A DNA stretch of 9,539 nt from PBB1 sp046154125 (GTDB lineage: Bacteria > Pseudomonadota > Gammaproteobacteria > Burkholderiales > Burkholderiaceae_C): contig JBJXEJ010000121.1 of the NCBI GenBank assembly GCA_046154125.1, positions 1 through 9,539 on the forward strand, in the 5' to 3' direction. The translations under genes and the position numbers were made by a program. Below are positions 1-5,740 of this stretch, piece after piece (position 1 is the first letter of the stretch; each line of letters starts with the position of its first letter). The notes beneath the pieces are model-generated. The model saw nothing but the letters and a program-made list of their open reading frames with translations, was not told the DNA's origin and did not search any database.

Positions 1-5
1 CGTCA

Positions 6-42
6 CCTGGGCAGCCGGACTCCGTGGCTGCCTTTCCCCAGG
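6..42. repeat. Bulged inverted repeat at the left edge
   Basis: GCAGCC at 11-16 pairs with GGCTGC at 26-31 around a 9-base loop. The flanking CCTGG at 6-10 pairs with CCAGG at 38-42 if six bases (32-37) are bulged out. No T-tract follows on either strand, so it is not a typical intrinsic terminator. It lies about 40 bases from a perfect DnaA box and next to phage-like genes, where folded single strands can serve as replication or packaging signals. That role is only a possibility, because the element continues beyond the window. Confidence 0.35.
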
Positions 43-83
43 GGCGGTTACGAATCCCGACTGCCCGGTCTGGATGGCTTGAG

Positions 84-92
84 TTATCCACA
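84..92 (+). promoter_or_regulatory. Consensus DnaA-box 9-mer
   Basis: TTATCCACA matches the strict DnaA-box consensus at all nine positions. It lies in non-coding or weakly coding sequence beside the 6-42 hairpin. I saw no second box nearby and no AT-rich unwinding region, so it is not a chromosomal origin. One exact match on either strand of a 9.5-kb window has a chance of several percent, so a functional role for a mobile-element replicon is only suggested. Confidence 0.35.
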
Positions 93-105
93 AAGCCCCA
101 CGAAG

Positions 106-276
106 TTAGAAGGTCTTGATGGCGACGCAATCGACCAACCAGAGCAGGCGAAAGCCAGTGACCACGCGGGCCAAGCTGGAGCACGGCAACGGCCCGAAGG
201 CTTGAAGACGAGGTTCCCGCCGCTTCGCGTGCTCTCTGGGGTTCCCACCCCAGCCCCCGCGTGAGGGTGCGTTCAT
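106..276 (-). CDS. Possible 56-aa protein coupled to the HTH gene
   Basis: The ATG at 276-274 overlaps the TGA stop of the upstream HTH gene as TGATG, the layout of translationally coupled genes, and the frame ends in TAA at 108-106. The predicted protein begins MNAPSRGGWGGNPREH and continues with a basic stretch. Its C-terminal third is hydrophobic (VVTGFRLLWLVDCVAI). The N-terminus loosely resembles the glycine/arginine-rich GWGG motif of small phage and plasmid proteins, but it is degenerate and I do not recognise the family. A different minus-strand frame opens at the ATG at 283-281 behind an AAGGGGG sequence and stays open to the window edge. That frame reads like low-information sequence. 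Either frame, or neither, may be real. Function unknown. Confidence 0.35.
   Translation of the reverse strand: MNAPSRGGWGGNPREHAKRREPRLQAFGPLPCSSLARVVTGFRLLWLVDCVAIKTF
236..253. repeat. Perfect hairpin, 7-bp stem, 4-base loop
   Basis: CTGGGGT at 236-242 is the exact inverse complement of ACCCCAG at 247-253, with loop TCCC. It falls just after the HTH stop codon on the minus strand, inside the possible 56-aa frame. No T-run follows, so I do not call it a terminator. It may affect translation or mRNA stability, or simply reflect glycine/tryptophan codons. Confidence 0.4.
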
Positions 277-644
277 CACCCATGAGGCCCCCTTATGAGC
301 GGATCATTAGCCGCCCCATGGGCCAGCTGCGACAGGTGTCGCACCTGACCTTCAAGCCGCGCAATATCGGAGCGCAGACCCGCGACCAAGCCGCAGGCAA
401 ACACCGCATCGTTGTGGGCGTTGACGTGCACGGTCTGACGACCCCAGGAGGTCAACCAGAACAGAGCGAGATTGACGACCCGAGGCGCATACCCAGTCTG
501 CGAATACCGGTAGACCGAGCGCCGGGAGATACCCAGGACGCGAGCTATTCGATCCGGTGGAGGTCTGCCCAGGTCATCAAGAATCGTGTGCCAATATGGC
601 AGCGAGACAGGGGCACGCTCGATGTTGGCAAGTTGAATGGTCAT
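276..644 (-). CDS. Small helix-turn-helix protein, phage-like
   Basis: A 122-aa protein. I chose the ATG at 644-642 because GGGGGAG lies about eight bases upstream; an earlier in-frame ATG at 668 has no better support. Residues 31-54 (DRIARVLGISRRSVYRYSQTGYAP) form a clear helix-turn-helix, with LGIS before the recognition helix. A tryptophan-containing LFWLTSWGRQ segment follows at 61-70, then a short heptad-like stretch at 93-107 that could aid dimerisation. Codon use is looser than in the chromosomal genes to the right (ATA, AGG, AGA and CGA occur). By memory, not checked, it resembles uncharacterised HTH proteins found near filamentous-phage-like regions in beta- and gammaproteobacteria. 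A DNA-binding regulator is likely; its target is unknown. The dif-like sequence lies just upstream and could overlap its promoter. Confidence 0.75.
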   Translation of the reverse strand: MTIQLANIERAPVSLPYWHTILDDLGRPPPDRIARVLGISRRSVYRYSQTGYAPRVVNLALFWLTSWGRQTVHVNAHNDAVFACGLVAGLRSDIARLEGQVRHLSQLAHGAANDPLIRGPHG

Positions 645-675
645 AGGTGACGCTCCCCCAGCAGCCACCGTATGA

Positions 676-703
676 ATGCACGACTATGTATATTATGTAA
701 ACT
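676..703 (+). other. dif-like Xer recombination site (possible element-host junction)
   Basis: The central hexamer TGTATA (687-692) equals that of E. coli dif. The right half TTATGTAAACT (693-703) matches the XerD arm TTATGTTAAAT at 9 of 11 positions. The left half ATGCACGACTA (676-686) matches the XerC arm poorly, at 2 of 11. Degenerate XerC arms are known in attachment sites of Xer-dependent filamentous phages. A junction formed by such integration would carry the element's arm on one side and the host's on the other, and here the poor arm faces the phage-like gene. The stretch is AT-rich in GC-rich DNA, so it may instead, or also, be the promoter of the minus-strand HTH gene (TAATAT and TATACA occur on that strand). 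Confidence 0.4.
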
Positions 704-834
704 AGTAAATCGGTTTAGCCTTCGCCAGACATCGACTCCCTTCGGACCGATCCAAGGCTGCCACGCACCGCCACACAGCACAGTAAATCACGGGCACTAG
801 TGCAATCGCGGCAGGAAGCCTGTCGCTTCGGAAC

Positions 835-2253
835 TCAAAGCCAGTAGTCCCAGAGCTTGGCCAGCCACTCCTTGAACCGGAACTGCAGCGGCCGGCGCTG
901 CCAATTCGCAAGCGTGATCGCCTCGGACGCCGCCAGGTCCTTGTCGAACATCGCCTGCAACTGCCTGCCGAAATCTGTCCCGAGGACCACTGCATTCAGC
1001 TCGTGGTTGTGGACGAAGCTGCGCCAGTCGAGGTTGGTCGACCCGACCGTGGCCCATACGCCGTCGATCAAGGCTGTCTTTGAATGCAAGATGACGCCTT
1101 TGCGTTCGTGAATCTTCACCCCCGCGCGAAGCAGCTGCTCGTAGGAAGCGCGGCCCGCATGAAACACGACCCAGGCATCGGACTGGCTCGGGAGAATCAG
1201 CGTCACGTCGACTCCGCGGGTGGCCGCTGCTTCGAGCGCGGCCAGCAATCGCGGGTCGGGCGCGAAATAGGCGTTGGTCAGCCGTACGCTGCTTTCGGCA
1301 CTGCCGATCGCAGACAGCAGCGTCGCGTAAATCTGACTGAACGCTTCGTCGGGTGAGCTGCCGATGGCACGCACCACCTCCCGCCCTGCGCTCAGGGAAG
1401 GCGGAAAGTAGGTTCTTGGTGCCAGAGATTGGCCCTTCTGCGCGGTCCAGCTCGCGAGGAACAGCGTCTGGAGCTGGGCAACAACCGGACCGTCGAGTTG
1501 CAGGTCGGTATCCCGCCAGGCTGGGCTGCCGGCAGGCCGGGCCCGCATCCCCTGGCTGAATGAACCGCCGGAATAGACGCTGCTGATGTTGATGCCGCCG
1601 ACGAAAGCCGTGCGCCCGTCCACGATCAACAGCTTGCGGTGATCGCGCTGATTCAGCTCCCATTCCTTGCGCGACAGCAACGGATTGAGTGGATTGAATT
1701 CGAGCACCTGGATGCCGGCATCCTTGAGCTTCTGAAAATAGGCCGACGGCGTTCCGAGCGTGCCGAAGCTGTCGCGAATCAGATTGACCTGGACGCCTCC
1801 GCGTTGCTTGTCGATCAAGGCGCGGGCAAAACGCTGCCCGACATCGTCGTCGTCCAGGATGTAGGTTTCCATGTTGATGTGATCGCGTGCGGCCACGATG
1901 GCTGCCAGCATTGCCTGGTAACTGGCCGGTCCGTCCTGCAGCAGAAGCACCCGGTTGCCTGTGGTCAGCGGGCTGCCGACGATGGCCTGCTCGCGTGCCA
2001 GGTGGTGGTCGAAGATGCCGGTCAGCTCGCCGCCGCTGCCCAGCCGTTGCAGGACGGCCTTGCTTTGTGAAGGCGACAGGTTTCCTTGCGTTCCCTGGAG
2101 CACCACCACGGGCGCCGGCCCGAGTTCGAGATCGGAAACGACGGCCGGCGAACTGCTGCAGCCTGCGAAGGCGAACACGAACCCAAACCACATTCGCCGG
2201 TAACGCAGATGCGCCTCACCAGCCTGCTGGCGAGCGCCGGAGTGGCGGGGCAT
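835..2253 (-). CDS. PLD-family cardiolipin synthase-like lipoprotein
   Basis: A 472-aa protein. The ATG at 2253-2251 follows AAGGAG by five bases, so I prefer it over the open frame extending to 2325. Two HKD motifs define the phospholipase D superfamily: HRKLLIVD at residues 205-212, followed by GGIN, and HSKTALID at 390-397, followed by GSTN. Each half supplies one histidine to the shared active site. The two-HKD layout and the C-terminal region match cardiolipin synthase-type enzymes, which join phosphatidyl groups in the membrane. The N-terminus is unlike classical ClsA with its two membrane helices. It has an arginine-rich lead, a short hydrophobic run and FAGC at 29-32 as a lipobox, predicting a lipid-anchored exported protein. 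Substrate is not settled by sequence; a phospholipase role is possible. It is divergent from the secreted-protein gene at 2416. Confidence 0.85.
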   Translation of the reverse strand: MPRHSGARQQAGEAHLRYRRMWFGFVFAFAGCSSSPAVVSDLELGPAPVVVLQGTQGNLSPSQSKAVLQRLGSGGELTGIFDHHLAREQAIVGSPLTTGNRVLLLQDGPASYQAMLAAIVAARDHINMETYILDDDDVGQRFARALIDKQRGGVQVNLIRDSFGTLGTPSAYFQKLKDAGIQVLEFNPLNPLLSRKEWELNQRDHRKLLIVDGRTAFVGGINISSVYSGGSFSQGMRARPAGSPAWRDTDLQLDGPVVAQLQTLFLASWTAQKGQSLAPRTYFPPSLSAGREVVRAIGSSPDEAFSQIYATLLSAIGSAESSVRLTNAYFAPDPRLLAALEAAATRGVDVTLILPSQSDAWVVFHAGRASYEQLLRAGVKIHERKGVILHSKTALIDGVWATVGSTNLDWRSFVHNHELNAVVLGTDFGRQLQAMFDKDLAASEAITLANWQRRPLQFRFKEWLAKLWDYWL

Positions 2254-2280
2254 GGGTCTCCTTGATGTGCACAGATCGCT
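2254..2280 (-). promoter_or_regulatory. Leader of the PLD gene, shared with the PRC gene
   Basis: The 27 bases before the PLD start align with the leader of the PRC-barrel gene at 8218-8245 at about 24 positions, with one substitution and a few single- or double-base gaps. Read on the minus strand, both have AGCG, TCTG, CACAT, then the ribosome binding site and GACCC. Part of the match is the Shine-Dalgarno itself. The remainder suggests common ancestry or shared regulation. Confidence 0.4.
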
Positions 2281-2415
2281 ACGGGTGCAGTGTCCCTCGA
2301 GTCCGGCAACGGCTGTGTTCGACACCGCACGGAAGCCGGAACACCTGCGGCGTAGGCTGAGGGTCAGCTGATCGATGCACCAGCAATGGATGCGGGGATC
2401 TCAACGGAGAACTGA

Positions 2416-3381
2416 ATGCGTCACCTGATCATCGGAATATGGCTGCTGTGCTTCTCGGTGACCTCGGCCATCGCCCAGATCGGCGTTGGCATCGGCATCA
2501 ATCTGCCAGGGGTGAACATCGGTATCAATCTGCCCGCTTATCCGGATCTCGTTCGGGTTCCCGGATATCCGGTCTATTACGCCCCGCGGGTGGAATCGAA
2601 CTTCTTCTTCTATGACGGGATGTACTGGGTCTACGAGAGCGACAACTGGTACGCGAGCTCCTGGTACAACGGACCCTGGGGACTGGTCGGACCGCAGAGC
2701 GTTCCTGTCTTTGTCCTGCGCATCCCGGTGCGGTATTACCGGTCGCCACCTTCCTACTTCCACGATTGGCGCGCAGACGCTCCTCCTCGCTGGGGCGATC
2801 ACTGGGGCAACGACTGGTCCCAGCAACGTCGTGGCTGGGACCAGTGGAACCATCGCTCCGCCCCCCAACCTGCGCCTCTGCCTGCGTACCAGCGGAAGTA
2901 CTCGGGAGACCGTTATCCGCAGCAGGTCGAGCGGCAACAGGCCCTTCGGGGCCAAAATTACCGCTATCAGCCGCGTGATTTCACCGTCCGACAACACGAA
3001 CAGCAACAGCGGCAGGCACAGCGACAGCTGCAACAGAAACAACCCGCAGCGCCCTCACCCGTTCAACGCGAACAGAAGCCAGCACCCTTGGACAAAGGGA
3101 CGAGACCATCGGATTTCCAGCGCGGAAGCCCACCGACCCGGCCGGAGAAGGCAGTCGAAAAGCAGGTGCAACACCCGACCGTTCGCGATCAGCGCAGCCC
3201 TGCGAAGCCGCAACAGTCCCCGCAGAACGAGAGAGGCCCCGCGCAACGGGAACAGCGCCCCCCGGAGCCACATCAGCGTGACCAGTCTCGTCGCGAGGAC
3301 CAACCGAAGCAGGAGCCGAACCGCGGACAGGGACAGGGACAGGGAAATGACCGCAACCGAGGCGAGGAACGCGGACATTAG
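2416..3381 (+). CDS. Secreted aromatic-rich protein with Q/P/R-rich tail
   Basis: A 321-aa protein whose ATG follows GGAG by seven bases. Residues 1-20 form a signal peptide (MRHLIIGIWLLCFSVTSAIA, cleavage likely before Q21), so it is exported. The mature start carries a nine-residue duplication (IGINLPGVN, IGINLPAYP). Residues 41-130 are rich in Tyr, Trp and Phe (VYYAP, FFFYDGMYWVYE, NWYASSWYNGPWG), a pattern of uncharacterised secreted proteobacterial proteins. From about residue 140 to the end it is low-complexity, dominated by Gln, Pro, Arg, Lys and Glu, and probably disordered. No catalytic motif is visible. A periplasmic or surface structural or binding role is a guess. It is divergent from the PLD lipoprotein with a 162-bp gap, where I saw no clear promoter. 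Confidence 0.75.
   Translation: MRHLIIGIWLLCFSVTSAIAQIGVGIGINLPGVNIGINLPAYPDLVRVPGYPVYYAPRVESNFFFYDGMYWVYESDNWYASSWYNGPWGLVGPQSVPVFVLRIPVRYYRSPPSYFHDWRADAPPRWGDHWGNDWSQQRRGWDQWNHRSAPQPAPLPAYQRKYSGDRYPQQVERQQALRGQNYRYQPRDFTVRQHEQQQRQAQRQLQQKQPAAPSPVQREQKPAPLDKGTRPSDFQRGSPPTRPEKAVEKQVQHPTVRDQRSPAKPQQSPQNERGPAQREQRPPEPHQRDQSRREDQPKQEPNRGQGQGQGNDRNRGEERGH
2491..2534 (+). repeat. 17-bp direct repeat inside the secreted-protein gene
   Basis: Copies at 2491-2507 and 2518-2534 differ at one base (ATCGGCATCAATCTGCC versus a T at the sixth position) and are 27 bp apart, in frame. They encode the IGINLP repeat just after the signal peptide. Confidence 0.7.
3325..3342 (+). repeat. Three tandem GGACAG hexamers
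   Basis: Three exact tandem copies near the 3' end of the secreted-protein gene, encoding alternating Gly-Gln. Being in frame, copy-number change would lengthen or shorten the tail without breaking it. Confidence 0.6.
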
Positions 3382-3423
3382 CGCGCCAGCGCGGTTCCCT
3401 CGGGCGGTTCGCCGACTGGCGCG
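3382..3423. repeat. Long-loop inverted repeat after the secreted-protein gene
   Basis: CGCGCCAG (3382-3389) is inverse complementary to CTGGCGCG (3416-3423), with a 26-base loop holding a direct repeat of GCGGTTC. It starts right after the stop codon. It could act as an RNA-end structure, but no T-tract follows. Confidence 0.3.
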
Positions 3424-3453
3424 ATGTTGAATTCCGGGGGACCGTTCGAATGA

Positions 3454-3470
3454 GTCCGGAACATCCGGAC
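3454..3470. repeat. Tight hairpin, 7-bp stem, 3-base loop
   Basis: GTCCGGA at 3454-3460 and TCCGGAC at 3464-3470 are perfect inverse complements around ACA. The element lies about 80 bp before the exported-protein gene and 73 bp after the secreted-protein gene. It could be an operator for the downstream gene or a 3'-end structure for the upstream one. No T-tract is present. Confidence 0.4.
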
Positions 3471-3549
3471 CTTGCGAAGCGGCCATGCTCCCTCACGTTG
3501 AAGGGGCAGATCCACCCGAAGCCTGCCGACATCAGGACACCTGGATTCG

Positions 3550-4506
3550 ATGAAGCCACTGCATGCAGCGCGAGCTTTTCTGCTCCGACACTTCGGCCAG
3601 AGGGCGGGCCTTTCCCGTCTGCTGGCCTCGGTTGCGTTCGCCTGGTTGCTGTGTGGCCCCGGGTCGTGCGTGCAGGCTCGGGAGGAGCGATCTGGAGAGA
3701 GTACGGCCGCGTTGCTGCTGACCAAGCGCGTCGAATTGCTGCCCCGGTTGCGAGCCAATGCCTTTGGCGAACCGCTCGTTCTGATTTCCCGGGAACTGCC
3801 CGGTCGGATGGAAGGCGATGTCTATGCCGACGTGGCTCATCCATTCGCGGTGGTCGGCGACGCCTTCCGAAGCGCCACCGCGATCTGCGAACTGCTCTTC
3901 ATGCATCTGAATGTTCGTTCCTGCACGCCGTCGAGCGGCACCGAAGGTGAACGGTTGACGCTCGTCGCAGGGTCCAAGCGCTCCAACGGATTCGCCATGC
4001 AGGACAGCATCAGCTACGTGATGCATACCGAGGCTGCCGACGCGACCCACCTGCGCGTGATACTGAGCGCCGCGCAGGGACCTTTGTCGACGACTGACTA
4101 CCTCATGGTCTTCGAGTCAGTACCGATCGACGCCGGTCACAGCTTCGTGCACTTCGGCTATTCGTATGCCTACGGGACGCTGGCCAGGATGGCGATGGCT
4201 TCGTACCTGGCCACGTCCGGCCGGGCGAAGATCGGATTCACCGTCGAAGGCCAGGAGGTCGATGGTCGGCCGAAGTACGTGCAGGGCGTGCGTGGCGCCA
4301 TCGAGCGCAACGTCATGCGTTACTACCTCGCGCTGCAGGCTCGCTTCAGCATCACCACAGGCTCGCCGGACGAGCGGAACCAGGCGCGTCTGCGTGCCTG
4401 GTTCGCGCTGACGGAGCGCTATGCAGCACAGCTGCACGAATACGACATCGACGAGTACCTGCGGGAAAAGCGGCGCGACCTGGCCCGCATTGCGGCCGGG
4501 GCGTGA
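3550..4506 (+). CDS. Exported protein of unknown function upstream of ackA
   Basis: A 318-aa protein. The only good start is the ATG at 3550; the ribosome binding site is weak (AGGA about 13 bases upstream). Basic residues 1-23 precede a hydrophobic run (LLASVAFAWLLCG) and a probable cleavage near VQA-RE at about residue 43, so the product should be exported. The mature part contains GDVYADVAHPF, a region with LMVFESVPID and SFVHFGYSYAYG, and a late conserved-looking stretch (VRGAIERNVMRYYLALQARF, then WFALTERYAAQLHEYD). The alternating strands and final helix recall START/SRPBCC-type lipid-binding folds, but this is inference from appearance. No catalytic signature is seen. Its TGA overlaps the ackA ATG (TGATG), which implies co-transcription and translational coupling. 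Confidence 0.75.
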   Translation: MKPLHAARAFLLRHFGQRAGLSRLLASVAFAWLLCGPGSCVQAREERSGESTAALLLTKRVELLPRLRANAFGEPLVLISRELPGRMEGDVYADVAHPFAVVGDAFRSATAICELLFMHLNVRSCTPSSGTEGERLTLVAGSKRSNGFAMQDSISYVMHTEAADATHLRVILSAAQGPLSTTDYLMVFESVPIDAGHSFVHFGYSYAYGTLARMAMASYLATSGRAKIGFTVEGQEVDGRPKYVQGVRGAIERNVMRYYLALQARFSITTGSPDERNQARLRAWFALTERYAAQLHEYDIDEYLREKRRDLARIAAGA

Positions 4507-5714
4507 TGAACGGAATCCCGCCGCCGGATCCGGGCACCGCAGGCACCAGGCATGTGCTCGCGCTGAACAGCGGTTCGTCTTCACTGAAATTCGGGCTGTA
4601 TCGCGTAGGTCCGTGCGGGATCGACCAGGTGGTCGCCGGAGAAGCCGAGATGATCGGCGACGCGGCCGCATTCATCCATGCCGAGAATGCGCTCGGACAT
4701 GCTCCGCTGCGCGAAACGCTCCGGATGGACAATCAGCGCGCGGTCGTCATCCGCATCGGCCGGTTGCTCTCCGAACTCGAAGCGCCCTTGCCCGATGCGG
4801 TCGGTCACCGGGTCGTGCATGGCGGTCCAAAGCTGCGTGAGCATTGCGTGATCGACGAGGCGGTCCTGCAGCGGCTCGAGGCCTCAGCCGCCTTTGCTCC
4901 GCTGCACACGCCGGCAGCGCTCGCCTTGATCCGTTTCGCCGCAGAAAATTTCCCGGGATTGCCGCAGGTGGCCTGTCTGGACACCTGCTTTCACGCCCGC
5001 ATGCCGTCGGTGGCAAGCACCCTGCCGCTGCCGGGCGAACTGCGTTCGGCGGGGATACAGCGTTATGGCTTTCATGGCCTTTCCTGCGAATCGATCGTCC
5101 GTCAACTGAGCGGTGCGCTGCCTGCACGGCTGATCATTGCCCACCTGGGCAACGGGGCCAGCATCACGGCCGTGAAGCAGGGTTCATCGATCGATACGAG
5201 CATGGGCATGACACCCACGGGTGGACTGATCATGGGCACGCGCAGCGGCGATCTCGACCCGGGTGTGCTCGTTCATGTGATGCGGGAGATGAAGCTCGAT
5301 GCCGCAGCGCTCGAGGAACTGGTCGATCACCGAAGCGGACTGCTCGGACTGTCGGGTCTCAGCGGCGACATGCGTGTCCTGCACCAGGCCGCGCCATCGA
5401 ACGGCGATGCCCGGCTCGCGATCGAGATGTTTGCCTACGTGGCAGCCAAGGAACTGGGAGCCATGAGCACCGTGCTGGGAGGTGTGGACATGATCGTGTT
5501 CACCGGAGGCATCGGTGAACACGACGCCGCGGTCCGGGCTGACATCTGTGCTCGCCTGTCGTGCCTGGGCGTCGAACTGGACGCTGAACGAAACCGCCGG
5601 GGCGATGGCTCGATCAGCCGCGAATCATCGCGCTGCAAGGTTCACGTCCTGCCATCCCAGGAGGACGAGCAGATTGCCCGGCACACCTGGGCGCTGTGCG
5701 GCCTCCACGCATGA
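4506..5714 (+). CDS. ackA: Acetate kinase
   Basis: A 402-aa ASKHA-fold enzyme of normal length for the family. It interconverts acetyl phosphate plus ADP with acetate plus ATP in the cytoplasm. Hallmarks in order are LNSGSSSLKF (Asn21), GHRVVHGG (Arg102), LDTCFHARMP (Asp159, usually FDTAFH), YGFHGLS (His190), HLGNGASITAV, TRSGDLDPG (Arg246), FTGGIGEHDAAVR and a C-terminal SQEDEQIARHT (Glu386, for the usual TNEE). The catalytic Asn, Arg, Asp, His and Glu known from the Methanosarcina enzyme all have counterparts. The ATG at 4506 overlaps the previous gene's stop; a GTG one codon earlier is possible. No pta gene is in view, but xfp, whose product also makes acetyl phosphate, lies 2.8 kb away. 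This fits a phosphoketolase-acetate kinase route. Confidence 0.97.
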   Translation: MNGIPPPDPGTAGTRHVLALNSGSSSLKFGLYRVGPCGIDQVVAGEAEMIGDAAAFIHAENALGHAPLRETLRMDNQRAVVIRIGRLLSELEAPLPDAVGHRVVHGGPKLREHCVIDEAVLQRLEASAAFAPLHTPAALALIRFAAENFPGLPQVACLDTCFHARMPSVASTLPLPGELRSAGIQRYGFHGLSCESIVRQLSGALPARLIIAHLGNGASITAVKQGSSIDTSMGMTPTGGLIMGTRSGDLDPGVLVHVMREMKLDAAALEELVDHRSGLLGLSGLSGDMRVLHQAAPSNGDARLAIEMFAYVAAKELGAMSTVLGGVDMIVFTGGIGEHDAAVRADICARLSCLGVELDAERNRRGDGSISRESSRCKVHVLPSQEDEQIARHTWALCGLHA

Positions 5715-5740
5715 TCCGGCAGCAGCGTATTGACCGGAAT

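Noticed and set aside
79..264. Plus-strand 61-codon frame at the left end
   Set aside because: It is antisense to the more plausible coupled minus-strand frame, and its peptide has no recognisable features.
794..829. Possible terminator after the PLD gene
   Set aside because: There is a 10-bp palindrome (GCACTAGTGC at 794-803) and a five-bp stem at 815-829, but both are weak and neither is followed by a T-run.
797..2191. Long minus-strand frame overlapping the PLD gene
   Set aside because: Arginine- and alanine-rich shadow of the PLD gene in another frame; only the PLD frame carries the HKD motifs and lipobox.
5715..5740. Possible bidirectional terminator between ackA and pgm
   Set aside because: Only a five-bp TCCGG/CCGGA stem with a 14-base loop and no T-tract on either strand.
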